This document shows positions 33,492-43,437 of a stretch of 64,000 bases of DNA, piece after piece. The stretch is from Candidatus Latescibacterota bacterium. GTDB lineage: Bacteria > Latescibacterota > UBA2968 > UBA8231. The first letter of the stretch is position 1, and the number at the start of each line of letters is the position of its first letter. Location: contig JAJDUT010000064.1 in NCBI GenBank assembly GCA_022826515.1, forward strand, positions 11,960 to 75,959. Reading direction: 5' to 3'. A program made the position numbers and the translations under genes. The notes below the pieces were generated by a model. The model searched no databases, was not told the origin of the DNA, and saw only the letters and a list, made by a program, of their open reading frames with translations.

Positions 33492-35395
33492 TACTCCTGC
33501 TCCACAACCAAGAACCGATCAACCGGCTCGCTGTCCCGCTCTTGCACGCTGCCGTCGGACCACGTGACTTCGATCCGCTCCACCAGCGCACAGCCGCCCA
33601 AGCCAAAGTGCAACCGGCTATCGCTCGCCGATAAATAGGTGCCTCCGCTAACCCGCTGGCGCGTTTGCACCACACCGTCGCAAAACACCCGCACCCGCGC
33701 ACCAACGGCGTCGCGGTTCGCCCGCGTCCCCACCAACCGCAGGGACAGCCAGTGGTGTTCCGACCGCAGCTCATTGCGGTACAGCCGCGCCGCGCCATCG
33801 ACGTTGGTCACCAGTATGTCCAAGTCGCCGTCGTTGTCGTAATCGCCATAAGCGGCTCCGCGCGACACCGCGGACAACTCAAAAGCTGGACCGCTGTGAG
33901 CCGACACGTCGGCGAATACGCCGTGACCATTGTTGGCGAAAAGCTGATTGGGTTGGGCGTGACTCAATGCTGAATCCTGTAAGGCGATGCGATCGAGGAC
34001 GTGGCCGTTGGCCACGAACAAATCCATGTCGGCGTCGTTATCGACATCGGCAAAAAACGCGCCAAACCCCAACGGTAGCAAGGACGGGCCACGCAGACCG
34101 GCTGCCTCCGTCGCATCTACAAAACGGCCGGCTCCCTCGTTGCGATAGAGCGTGTTGCTCTCGCGGGAAAAGTTGGTCACCAACAAGTCAACATCCCCAT
34201 CGGCATCCCCATCGCCGACCGCGATTCCCATGCCGGCCTCGGCTTGGCCATCGCCATTGTACGCCGCCCCGGCCGCCAACCCGGTCTCGGCAAACGTGCC
34301 GTCACTGCGATTGCGATAGAAAAAATTGCGCGTCCCGTCGTTGGCCACGTACACATCGAGATGCCCATCGGAGTCGAAATCAGCGGCCGCTAATCCGAGT
34401 CCCTTGCCAAAGGGACTGAAGACCCCGCTAGCCTGTGTCACTTCAGAGAAATGCCCGTCTCCCTCATTGCGAAAGAGCGCATCTGGCGCGCCGTTGTAGC
34501 GCCTCGGGCTGCAATAGGTCCGCTGGCCAGCCGGAACGCGCAAGGCGGCCCCGCTGCTAGCGACCGCACCACCACACAAGCGGTTGGTGTCCGGCGTCAA
34601 GTCGAGGTAATTCACCACATATAGGTCGAGATCGCCATCGTTGTCGTAGTCGAAAAAGGCCGCGCTCGTACTCCAGTGAGCATCGTCCACTCCAGCCGCT
34701 TGCGCCCGTTCGGCAAAAGTTCCGTCCTCCTGATTGCGATAGAAGGCATTGCGACCGTAGTTGGTCACGTAGATATCCGCGCGACCGTCGTTGTCGTAAT
34801 CGCCGACCGCGCACCCCATGCCGTAGCCCAGATCGCCGGTCCCGGTTTGCACAGTGATCTCGCGGAAGGCCCCGTCCACATTCTGGTAGAGACGATTTTG
34901 CGTCTGGCCCGTGCCAGGAGCCTGACGCAATGCCAACACCGAAGTATCCACCCGGCCATCATAGCGCAGGGGCGGCCGAAAATCCTCGATGACCCAAGTC
35001 CCCGTCGAATCTCCAGCCACGAGGTTGACCGGCACCAAGCGCTCGCGCCACGGCGACAAGTCAAAGCCATCCACCAAATACACATCCAACCAGCCGTCGT
35101 TGTCGTAGTCGAAAAAGGCCGCGCCAGCCCCCATCGTCTCAATCAGGAAGTAATCGCCGCTGGCCCCACTAGTGTGGCGGAAATCCAGCCCGGCCTCGGC
35201 AGCCACCTCGACGAAAAAGGCCGAGCGCTCGGGTGCGGCGCAGCCGCAACATAGAAGAAAAAAAACTAAAAGCAGGTACAAAATGGATGGATAATAGGCG
35301 TTGCTGTTCACCGCAAAAAAATAAGTCCCACCTGCAAATAGAGCCAATCGGTCGGCAGCTATTCGCGACCGCGTCGAGGAACCGTAGAAGAGCAC
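33491..35395 (-). CDS. CRTAC1-type FG-GAP repeat protein with ASPIC/UnbV domain, upstream paralogue
   Basis: The full frame from the GTG at 35395 is 634 aa. An alternative GTG at 35311 (606 aa) would put the hydrophobic segment ILYLLLVFFLLCCGCAAPE closer to the start and leave room for a divergent promoter. Neither has a clear Shine-Dalgarno. Cys in LCCGCAAP may be a lipid-acceptor. FG-GAP-like repeats include FFDYDNDGWLDVYLVD, VGDYDNDGRADIYVTN, FFDYDNDGDLDLYVVN, AADFDSDGHLDVYVAN and YGDYDNDGDLDILVTN. The end is an ASPIC/UnbV domain (NRDAVGARVRVF, SGGTYLSASDSRLHFGLG, TWSDGSVQE). It is translationally coupled to the second CRTAC1 gene and divergent from the sulfatase gene. Confidence 0.88.
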   Translation of the reverse strand: MLFYGSSTRSRIAADRLALFAGGTYFFAVNSNAYYPSILYLLLVFFLLCCGCAAPERSAFFVEVAAEAGLDFRHTSGASGDYFLIETMGAGAAFFDYDNDGWLDVYLVDGFDLSPWRERLVPVNLVAGDSTGTWVIEDFRPPLRYDGRVDTSVLALRQAPGTGQTQNRLYQNVDGAFREITVQTGTGDLGYGMGCAVGDYDNDGRADIYVTNYGRNAFYRNQEDGTFAERAQAAGVDDAHWSTSAAFFDYDNDGDLDLYVVNYLDLTPDTNRLCGGAVASSGAALRVPAGQRTYCSPRRYNGAPDALFRNEGDGHFSEVTQASGVFSPFGKGLGLAAADFDSDGHLDVYVANDGTRNFFYRNRSDGTFAETGLAAGAAYNGDGQAEAGMGIAVGDGDADGDVDLLVTNFSRESNTLYRNEGAGRFVDATEAAGLRGPSLLPLGFGAFFADVDNDADMDLFVANGHVLDRIALQDSALSHAQPNQLFANNGHGVFADVSAHSGPAFELSAVSRGAAYGDYDNDGDLDILVTNVDGAARLYRNELRSEHHWLSLRLVGTRANRDAVGARVRVFCDGVVQTRQRVSGGTYLSASDSRLHFGLGGCALVERIEVTWSDGSVQERDSEPVDRFLVVEQE

Positions 35396-35416
35396 TTTGA
35401 CGAGAGCAGCTTACCC

Positions 35417-36871
35417 ATGGCCCGCCCCAACATCCTCTTCATCCTCTCCGATCAACACAGCAAATTCCACCTCGGCTGCTACGGCGATCCGCTGATGCAC
35501 ACCCCGCACCTCGACCGCCTAGCCAGCGAGGGCATGCGCTTTGCCAATGCGTACACCCCTTCGCCTTTGTGCGTGCCAGCGCGCATGGCCTTTATGACTG
35601 GTCGGCGGCCCAGCGCCAACCAAGTCTGGGACAACGACCACATCCTCAACTCGGCGCTGCCGACCTGGGCCCACACCCTAGGCACGGCCGGATACGAGAC
35701 CGCGCTGATTGGCCGCATGCACTTTGTCGGCCCCGATCAGCGCCACGGCTTTGAGCGCCGACCCATTGGCGAGTACAGCGCCCTGCATCCGGGTGCGACC
35801 CGACAGGGCGGCCCCATGTTCAAGAACATTCCCGCCAGCACCTCGGGCCAGACCCGCGAATGCGTCGAAATAGCCGGGTACGGCCGCACCACGTACCAAG
35901 CCTTTGACGACCGCGTTGCCGAGGCAGCTTGCGCCTATTTGGCGGAGAAGGCGCAAACGCGCGATCGGCCCTTTGCCGCAGTAGCGGGCTTTGTGCTGCC
36001 GCACTGTCCGTTCTTCGCCCCCAAGGATCTGTACGATTACTACTACGACCGCGTCGATGTGCCGCAACCCGACCCGACCGGAGAGCCAGCGGCAGTGACC
36101 CATTTCAAAAAGCGCCGCCTCATTGACGAGCCGCTGCCCAAAGAGCGCATCCGCGTGGCGCGGGCGGCCTATTTCGGCCTGTGCGAATACTTCGACCGCA
36201 AAGTCGGCCAGCTCCTCGACCAACTCGACGCGACCGGCTTGCGCGACAATACCTTGGTGATCTACTCCAGCGACCACGGCGAAATGGCCGGCGAGCACGG
36301 CTGCTGGTGGAAGAGCAATTACTACGAAGGCTCGGTCAGCATCCCCCTCATCGCCCGTTTGCCCGGCGTGATACCAGCGGGCGTGGAGAACCCAGTGCTG
36401 TGCAATTTGCTCGATTGGGCACCCACCGCCGTAGAAGTGGCCGAAGGTGAGCCTCTGCCCGCAGCCGACGGCCATTCTCTTTGGCGCGAACTACAGGGCC
36501 ACGCAGATGACGCCCGCCCCGATACCACCTTCAGCGAACTGGGGCCCTCGCGCGGCGATGCTCCTTCGCGCATGATCCGGCAGGGACCGTGGAAGCTCTA
36601 CAAATACCACGACGACACCCCGCCAGCGTTGTTCAATCTGGCGGACGACCCAGGAGAATGGAACGACTTGGGCCGCGCAGATGCCTACGCTGACCTACGG
36701 CAACATCTGCTCGACCAACTCTACGCGGATTGGGACCCCGAACAAGTGGTGCAACGCAGCGCCGAACTAACGCGGGATGCGCAAGTGCTGGCGGCGTGGG
36801 GACAAGCAGTGCAGCCTCGGCACGAAGATACCCTGCCCGTCGAAGACGTCGAGGATGTAGTGCGCTGCTGA
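35417..36871 (+). CDS. Type I sulfatase
   Basis: The 484-aa product is an alkaline-phosphatase-fold sulfatase. The N-terminal metal site is LFILSDQH (Asp 12). The signature PLCVPARMAFMTGRRPS gives C-x-P-x-R, with Cys 52 as the residue to be oxidised to formylglycine. Further features are ALIGRMHFVG, FVLPHCPFFAP and the second metal site YSSDHGEMAGEHGCWWK. No signal peptide is visible, so a cytoplasmic location, as for choline-sulfatase-type enzymes, is likely. The substrate cannot be read from sequence. It needs a formylglycine-generating enzyme, and the nearby SUMF1-like protein lacks the required cysteines. It is divergent from the CRTAC1 pair and ends 10 bp from the stop of the convergent giant gene. 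Confidence 0.92.
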   Translation: MARPNILFILSDQHSKFHLGCYGDPLMHTPHLDRLASEGMRFANAYTPSPLCVPARMAFMTGRRPSANQVWDNDHILNSALPTWAHTLGTAGYETALIGRMHFVGPDQRHGFERRPIGEYSALHPGATRQGGPMFKNIPASTSGQTRECVEIAGYGRTTYQAFDDRVAEAACAYLAEKAQTRDRPFAAVAGFVLPHCPFFAPKDLYDYYYDRVDVPQPDPTGEPAAVTHFKKRRLIDEPLPKERIRVARAAYFGLCEYFDRKVGQLLDQLDATGLRDNTLVIYSSDHGEMAGEHGCWWKSNYYEGSVSIPLIARLPGVIPAGVENPVLCNLLDWAPTAVEVAEGEPLPAADGHSLWRELQGHADDARPDTTFSELGPSRGDAPSRMIRQGPWKLYKYHDDTPPALFNLADDPGEWNDLGRADAYADLRQHLLDQLYADWDPEQVVQRSAELTRDAQVLAAWGQAVQPRHEDTLPVEDVEDVVRC

Positions 36872-36881
36872 GAAGCTCGCC

Positions 36882-39800
36882 TCACATGTACGACAGAAAA
36901 TGCCCGGTCTCCCCCAACACACCGTCAATGCACAGCCACAATCCGGCCGCAGTCGCCTCGCCCAAGATCAGCCCTAGGAAAAACGGCTTGGCCCGCTCGT
37001 AGAGCGGCATCCCGCCCCACTTGACAATGCCCAACTTGAGCGCCCACGCGATGAGCACCGAAAACCACACCTGATTGGCCAGCCAGCCGACGCTGACGAT
37101 AAACCCCAGCGGGTGCAACGGCCACCAGTAAAACCGATGATGTCCCCACAACAGCACGGCCTCGACGAGACCACCGATGCCAGTGAACAACCAACCGCGC
37201 ATATCGGCTGGCAGCGGATCGACAATCGGCCGCGCCATGTCGGTAAACGTGCGATTGGCCTGACGGGTCATAAAGAACGGATGCAAATTGATCCCACCGT
37301 GCTCGTAGCACACCTGAAAAATGATCCACGTCGCCCCGGCCAAACTCACCACTAACGCCAGCGCCATCCCCCAAAACAGCCGCCTCTTAGAGCCAACCAC
37401 CGCCTCGGCTAACTTGAGCGAATTGGCCGCGGCAATCATCGGAAAAAGCCGCATCTCGGACTGCCAAACGTACGTAAAAGTCAAGGCCGTCAGCCCCTTG
37501 GCCCCAATCACTGGTGCGCCAACCGCCGAGATGACGAAAAACGCCGCCACCATCGGCGAGCGCGCCGTCGCCAGCCCGGCCGTGGCCACCGCCCTTGTGA
37601 CGAACACGTAGAAGATCAAGCACACCAGCAAAAACAGCGGCAAAATCGCCAACGGCACCCCAGACGCCCACAGCCACACTCCTACGAAAAGCAGACTGGC
37701 CAAAAAGCCAAAGACCGCCACCCGATAGGAGAGCATTTCCCCCGCATCATCTACTGTCGGATCACCGCGCCAAGCCTTGCGCCACACCGCCCCCAAGTGC
37801 CGCCGCCCCATCCACAAGGTGTAGGCGACGAAAATCAAACAGGCCCCCATCACCTCGTGCGTCAGATCCGCGGTCTGCGAGTAGGAGTAGAGACTGAGCT
37901 TTTCAGTGCTGGCAATGCCCAACGAGGAGAAAATCCCCTCTTGCGCCTTGTTGAAGAGGTAGAAAAACCAAATCGAAAAGGAAATGTTTAGGTTGACTAA
38001 ATAGAAAAAGCCGATCCACGCGTACACCCAGTGCAGATTCAGCTTCGGCCCCTCGCCGATCCACTCTAGTAGCCCAGCCGACTGAATCGGCAGCGGCACC
38101 GCCGGGAAGTAGTAGTGCAGCCCCTTGAACGACAGCAGGACAAACGGCACTGCAAAGCCGATCCACAACAACCGCTGCTTAAAAAGCGGTGCCAGCTTAA
38201 ACCCCGGCTGGCCCTCCTCCACCATCTTGAGCGGCAGTTGCACCATGGGATAGGCCAGCCGCTCGTGCTGCGACCACTGGCGGTGCAGAATGGAACTCAT
38301 GCAGAGCATCATAAAGCTCAGCACCAAAAAGAACACGTACCAATAGCTCAGCGTCTCGCTCCAAGCTCCCCACGGAATGCTCTCCCCAGGCGACAACCCC
38401 TCGTGCAAATCGACAATCGCCTGCCGGTCCTGCGGAGCCAGCCACGGCGTCACGTGCGGGAAGAAGACCTCCCCCCAGTTGTTCTCCGGGGTCGCGTAGT
38501 AGTACAGCCCGCTGATAATCGGAATCAGGTAGCCGACAAACGCCTGCGTTGGCACGGCCGACGCCAACAGCATCATCGCGTAAATGAGCACTAAATCGGC
38601 CCGCCCCAAGGCGAGTCCACGGCCCAGCACCCGCAGCAGGGTATTGACCCCCACCACCAAGACAAAAAACAGAAAGATCGCTCCGGGCGACGAGCTGTTG
38701 AGCGCCATGAACGACCCTTGCAGCATAATTATCGCGTAGGGTGCCCCCACGCCGATGCACAAGGCCAACAGCGCCCCCACCGCAAACCCCCGCCAAGTAA
38801 AGGACGCCGGCTGCTCTGCTGCCGCCTGCTCCGCTACGCGCTCCTCGGCCTGCTCGGCCGCCAGCGTCCGCGCCGACTCCACGTGCTGGACGCGCTCGGC
38901 CTCCCGCAGCGCGTACCAAATCAACATCTGCTTGCGCAGGGCCTCCACCAGCCGCAGGTTGAGCCGCTGCCAGTAGTGGCGCTCGCCGCTTAGCCGACGC
39001 AACCGGACTTCCATCGCCCTCGCCCGCTCTCCGGTCGGCACGAACTCCACAACCACCTCTTGACTCACCCCCAAGTCAAACGGAGCCAGCCACAGCGCAA
39101 ACGAGAGGCGATAGCCATCGGCTTGCGCCACTTGCATATCCTCGACGTAAAAATCCCCCAGCGTCGCTCGGCCAAAGGCCCCAAAGTAGTTGGCCAAAAA
39201 GCCGCACACCCCCTCGACCTCTCCTTCGCCGAGCATGAAGGGGAACTCAAACAGCCACTCGTCGCCATTGGGCGGGTCTGGCCGCCAGCGCCGCACCACG
39301 TCCGGCACGGCCTGCCGCGCCGCCACCCGCGCCGGATAGATCGTCGAGAGCAACACCACCCCCATCACCGCCAGCGCGGCCCCAATCGCCGCCAGCGACG
39401 AGTAATTCAAGGTCAGACCCTGCAACAGCCCCAGCCCCAACAGCACCCGTCCCAACCCTTGACCCAGCAAATAGCCCAGCGTCGTCCCCAGCACCGCATA
39501 GACACAGGCTTCGGCCACAAACAGCAGCGCGATGTGCAAGGGAGCCAATCCCACCGAGGAGTAGATGCCGATCTCGCGCAGACGCTCGTACACCGCCCCC
39601 ATCATCGCATTGAGCACAATGAGCGCGGCCACCAGCGCGGGGATCGCCAGCGCCCCCAGCCCCTGCACAGCCGTCAGCCCCACCGAACTCAGGGCTGTCA
39701 CCCTCCCATCCGGCGAGCCGACGAACAAGGTGGCCGCCACTCGCGTCAGATAATCCTCAACCAGCGCCTGCCCGTCTGTCGCCCCCGGAAAGCGCACGGC

Positions 39801-42800
39801 CACCGAGCGCAAGCTGCCCCCGGCCTCGGCCAGCGTCTGATAGGGCACGAGGACCACATGCTGCGGCTCTAGATGGATGAAGGGCCGCAACTCGTGCGGA
39901 TCCTCCTCGCCAGCAATATCCACATCCCGCGCCGCCCCTAGCTGGAGCATCTCTGCGCCCGACAGGACAAAATCGGCCGGCATCAGGCTCTCGTCGTCGA
40001 GGTCGCGCAGTTCACCCAACCGCTCCGGGTCGGCAATCCCGCGCACCTTAAGCGCGCGCCCGAACACCTCGACCTGATCTCCAACCCCAACGCCCAACGC
40101 CTCGGCCATGTCCAGCGGCAAGATGCAGGTGGCCTCATCATCCGCGGCAAAAAACGACCCGGCCACCAAGCTCTTATCCACCTCGGTGATTTGCGCCTCC
40201 TCCGGCGTCAGACCCAACAAGCCCGTGGCCCGCACTGCGTTCCCCGCCGCCGCCACCGCGATCCAACCCCCCTTGCCACCCTCAGCCGCGTACCAGCCGC
40301 GCCGCCCCATCCAGCCACTGCTGCCAAAATGCGACTCAGCGTAGTCGAGCGCCTCTGGCGTCAAGCGCTCCCAGCCGCGGTCGCGGATGAGGATCCCAGG
40401 GTATGCCCCAGCGTGTGGCAGCCGGAAACTCGCGTAGCGGATTTGCTGTTCAAACGAGGTAAAGGAGAGCAGGGTAAACGTCAAAAGCGTCAACGTCGCC
40501 AGCGTCAGACCGGTGCGCAGGGGCCGCCGCCGCATATTGGAAATCCCCAACATGAAGGCCGCATAACTCGCGCTCAAGCGGCTCAGATCTTGGGCGTGGA
40601 CCCGCGTCTGCTGGCTCTGGTGCTGGGCCATGACGCGGTTGAACCGGCCCACCAGCATAAAGAGCACGAAGGCCGCCATTGCCATGATCGCAAATGCCAA
40701 CAGCACCACCAGCGGCTCGGCCAGTTCAAAGGTTGGATGCACCTGCGCCAAAATCAGCCAAATCGCCAGCAATAACAGCCCAAAGCCAGCTAATTGGCGG
40801 CGAATATCGGCCGCAGCAACCAAGAGCCGCTCCCCGAAAAAGGCCGCTGGCAACAACAGCGCCATAAAGAAGATCACCCCTTCAAGGACATCGTTGAGCG
40901 TTGCCAAGACCTCTGGGTAGGCTCGCGTCTCCAAGCCCAGCGCCTTGCGGCTCCACGCCACGTACTCATCCCACTTTAGCTGCTCGGCCGCTGCTTCTGC
41001 CTCGGCTATAGCCACCGCCGCCTGCGCGTGCAGGCGCGTCAACCGCTGATTTTCAATGCCGTGCTCCTTGAGGACCCCCAGCCGCGCCGCATCCAAGTTC
41101 CACACGTCCCGTGCCGCCTGCAGCGTCGCTCCCCCAAACCCCTCCTCGGTCAGCAAAAACCCCTCGCCCCGAACCTCGGCTTCGCTTTGGCCGCCCTCGC
41201 TGTTGAGCAGCAAAAGCTGGTCGTCCAAAATCACTTTGACGCGATCGTCGGCCACCGCATCAGCCGGTCCGTAAATCACCCCCACCGAGCCGATGCTGCT
41301 CAACCCCAGCGCATACCCGTACTGACCCGGCTCGCCTCCGTCCGCCGACAGCACCTTCACTTTGTTCAACGCGCGCAAAAGGCGCGGCTCGACCAAGCCG
41401 TACAGGGGCCGACCCACGCTGGGAAAGAGCACGGCGATCTGCTCGTTTTGCCACCAGCGCACATTTTTACCCAAGCGGCCATCCGCCCGCGGTTTCCCGT
41501 GGTGTGCTTGTGCGCGCTTACTCAAATCCACGACGTGGGTAATCACCCCCTGCTCGGCATCCAGCGCCGCCACAGTCAGCGGATACGTCCCCTGTACCAG
41601 CGCGGGTACCCGCGCTAGCCCGGTTGCATCCGTAAGAAAGTAGCGCGTGTTGCGCACCCCTTTGCGCTCTTCCTCCTCCACCTGCACCGCCACCAGCGCC
41701 CCGGCCACTGGTCGGTCCGGCACCTGACTGCGCCGGGGAAACGTCCGCGCTTTGACCCGCAAATCCCGCAGCCGATCCTTCAACGCCTCCTCAAGCCGCT
41801 CCCGCCCGGCCAACAGCGCCGTATCCGCCAACGCATGAGCCAGTAAATCGGCCACCAACGCCGCCTGCCCTTCCACGTGATCCCACGCCACCCGCTCGCC
41901 CGTATCTTGCGGTAAATCCAGCGCAAAGCGGGCGTCGCCTACGGTGGCCAGCGTCAGCGACGGGAACCCCGCCTCGAGCGCCAGTTTCCCATCCGCGGCC
42001 AACCCCCCGGGCATGTAGCTGTCCCAATCCATCCCCCGAATTGGGCTGATGCCATTGGCCACTGCCTCGGCGCGGCCCAGTGCCTCGGCGTACTCGGTAA
42101 AGCGACGGCCAAAGGGCACGAAAAACCGCTTGAGCGCGTAGCTGTCCGTGTTGTTCCACAGCACCACCCGCTCGCCGTGGCTGGACAAATCGAGGCCAAT
42201 GAATAGCGCAATATCCAGCGGCTCAGCGAGCCGGGCCGCATAGTGCTCTTGGCGGCGAGCGTGCCTATCGAGGAAGGCGACCATGCCCTGCCGCCCTTGG
42301 AAGTGAGCACTCAGCGCGGCGAGTATCACCGTGTGCGCCGGTGGATTCGCCTGCAAGCGAGCGGCCACCTCCAACAGCGTCGCCACACTCACCGCGGCCT
42401 CGGCCCCCGGGGCCTTCGCCGGTATCACCGACGGCGCGTCGTAATACGCATGGACGAGCACCGTCTCGTTCTGCGCGGTCCCCGCATCTTTCCCCGGCAC
42501 CACTGCCCACACGTTGTACGCCATCCGCTCCTGCCAATCCATCCGCCCCCACAACCCCACCTCTACCTCTCCATCCACCAACCGCCGCCGCAACCGCTCT
42601 CCTGCGTCCCCCTCCACCCAAAAGCGCGGCACGTCCAACGGCGCTCGCACGTACTTGCCCTGCGCCTGCTGCGTAGTAGAAGAATCCGCAGCCACAAACA
42701 CCACCGCCCGCGCCCCCAGCGACGCGGCTTTCAGCCAAGCGTCCCCACTAGCAAAGTCCAGCACCACCACCCGCCCAGCCACCTCCCGCCCATTAAAATC

Positions 42801-43154
42801 CCCCCAGTCCCCATCGCCGCCCCAAATCGCCAGTGCCCGCAACCCCTCCGGCGGCACAGTCGAAGTCTGCGCCCCATTTGGCCACACCGCGTACAAAGGC
42901 ACCGACTCACCTTCCCATTCCAACCGCCCACCCTTGTCCATCGGCACTACCACCGCAAAGGAGTCGCGCCGCGTCGCCAGCCCCAACGCCTGCAACCGCC
43001 CCTCCACATACTCCGCCGCTTGGGCACTCCCCGGATAGCCAGCCACCCGCGATCCCAGCGAGGACAAGTGCTCCACAACAGCTCGCGGCCCTGCCGAAGC
43101 CGCCACCGGGCCGCTGACAAAGACGACCAAAAAGGCGATAATCAGCACAATCAT
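36882..43154 (-). CDS. 2090-aa fusion: degenerate M28 peptidase + FtsX/MacB-like permease + DUF6785-like membrane domain
   Basis: This is one uninterrupted frame. Residues 1-25 are a signal-like hydrophobic segment. Residues about 25-470 resemble an M28 aminopeptidase with a PA-like insert (REVAGRVVVLDFASG). The metal and catalytic motifs are eroded: HAYYDAPSV in place of HxD, GAEAAVS in place of GADDNxSG, and SAHFQGRQG in place of the EE segment. Residues about 485-550 look like a carboxypeptidase-regulatory-type beta domain. Hydrophobic segments occur at about 755-850. Residues about 865-1290 are an FtsX-like permease (RRRPLRTGLTLATLTLL, MGAVYERLREIGIYSSVGLAP, STIYPARVAARQAVPDVVR). Residues about 1445-2090 match the separate DUF6785 protein at 28348. 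No ABC ATPase partner is in the window. Function is unknown; a membrane complex handling peptides or lipids is speculative. Confidence 0.87.
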   Translation of the reverse strand: MIVLIIAFLVVFVSGPVAASAGPRAVVEHLSSLGSRVAGYPGSAQAAEYVEGRLQALGLATRRDSFAVVVPMDKGGRLEWEGESVPLYAVWPNGAQTSTVPPEGLRALAIWGGDGDWGDFNGREVAGRVVVLDFASGDAWLKAASLGARAVVFVAADSSTTQQAQGKYVRAPLDVPRFWVEGDAGERLRRRLVDGEVEVGLWGRMDWQERMAYNVWAVVPGKDAGTAQNETVLVHAYYDAPSVIPAKAPGAEAAVSVATLLEVAARLQANPPAHTVILAALSAHFQGRQGMVAFLDRHARRQEHYAARLAEPLDIALFIGLDLSSHGERVVLWNNTDSYALKRFFVPFGRRFTEYAEALGRAEAVANGISPIRGMDWDSYMPGGLAADGKLALEAGFPSLTLATVGDARFALDLPQDTGERVAWDHVEGQAALVADLLAHALADTALLAGRERLEEALKDRLRDLRVKARTFPRRSQVPDRPVAGALVAVQVEEEERKGVRNTRYFLTDATGLARVPALVQGTYPLTVAALDAEQGVITHVVDLSKRAQAHHGKPRADGRLGKNVRWWQNEQIAVLFPSVGRPLYGLVEPRLLRALNKVKVLSADGGEPGQYGYALGLSSIGSVGVIYGPADAVADDRVKVILDDQLLLLNSEGGQSEAEVRGEGFLLTEEGFGGATLQAARDVWNLDAARLGVLKEHGIENQRLTRLHAQAAVAIAEAEAAAEQLKWDEYVAWSRKALGLETRAYPEVLATLNDVLEGVIFFMALLLPAAFFGERLLVAAADIRRQLAGFGLLLLAIWLILAQVHPTFELAEPLVVLLAFAIMAMAAFVLFMLVGRFNRVMAQHQSQQTRVHAQDLSRLSASYAAFMLGISNMRRRPLRTGLTLATLTLLTFTLLSFTSFEQQIRYASFRLPHAGAYPGILIRDRGWERLTPEALDYAESHFGSSGWMGRRGWYAAEGGKGGWIAVAAAGNAVRATGLLGLTPEEAQITEVDKSLVAGSFFAADDEATCILPLDMAEALGVGVGDQVEVFGRALKVRGIADPERLGELRDLDDESLMPADFVLSGAEMLQLGAARDVDIAGEEDPHELRPFIHLEPQHVVLVPYQTLAEAGGSLRSVAVRFPGATDGQALVEDYLTRVAATLFVGSPDGRVTALSSVGLTAVQGLGALAIPALVAALIVLNAMMGAVYERLREIGIYSSVGLAPLHIALLFVAEACVYAVLGTTLGYLLGQGLGRVLLGLGLLQGLTLNYSSLAAIGAALAVMGVVLLSTIYPARVAARQAVPDVVRRWRPDPPNGDEWLFEFPFMLGEGEVEGVCGFLANYFGAFGRATLGDFYVEDMQVAQADGYRLSFALWLAPFDLGVSQEVVVEFVPTGERARAMEVRLRRLSGERHYWQRLNLRLVEALRKQMLIWYALREAERVQHVESARTLAAEQAEERVAEQAAAEQPASFTWRGFAVGALLALCIGVGAPYAIIMLQGSFMALNSSSPGAIFLFFVLVVGVNTLLRVLGRGLALGRADLVLIYAMMLLASAVPTQAFVGYLIPIISGLYYYATPENNWGEVFFPHVTPWLAPQDRQAIVDLHEGLSPGESIPWGAWSETLSYWYVFFLVLSFMMLCMSSILHRQWSQHERLAYPMVQLPLKMVEEGQPGFKLAPLFKQRLLWIGFAVPFVLLSFKGLHYYFPAVPLPIQSAGLLEWIGEGPKLNLHWVYAWIGFFYLVNLNISFSIWFFYLFNKAQEGIFSSLGIASTEKLSLYSYSQTADLTHEVMGACLIFVAYTLWMGRRHLGAVWRKAWRGDPTVDDAGEMLSYRVAVFGFLASLLFVGVWLWASGVPLAILPLFLLVCLIFYVFVTRAVATAGLATARSPMVAAFFVISAVGAPVIGAKGLTALTFTYVWQSEMRLFPMIAAANSLKLAEAVVGSKRRLFWGMALALVVSLAGATWIIFQVCYEHGGINLHPFFMTRQANRTFTDMARPIVDPLPADMRGWLFTGIGGLVEAVLLWGHHRFYWWPLHPLGFIVSVGWLANQVWFSVLIAWALKLGIVKWGGMPLYERAKPFFLGLILGEATAAGLWLCIDGVLGETGHFLSYM

Positions 43155-43437
43155 AGCATCCCAATATCGTCCCCAAGCATTCCGTCTAGCAACCTATTCA
43201 CTGACGTTATGCAATTTTACAATCGTTTAGTCCAGTCATGCCTGCACAAACAGGTATCCAGCGGTTCGGTGGAGTACCCGACCCTGTGCGACCTGAGCCG
43301 GTTGCTTTCCATGTTCGCGGCGGAACCTAAAGGGGGTCTCACACGTTTTTTCTTTTGAGGTTGTTTTTTACCGACTGCCGCCGAGGAATCCACAGAGAAT
43401 GCTTCTGCAAGGCGGCGGTCCAACAAGGAGGTGTACT

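Noticed and set aside
39060..39872. Plus-strand open frame opposite the giant fusion gene, rich in His/Gln/Arg
   Set aside because: The residue bias is that of a GC-rich antisense frame; the minus strand encodes a recognisable FtsX-type domain.
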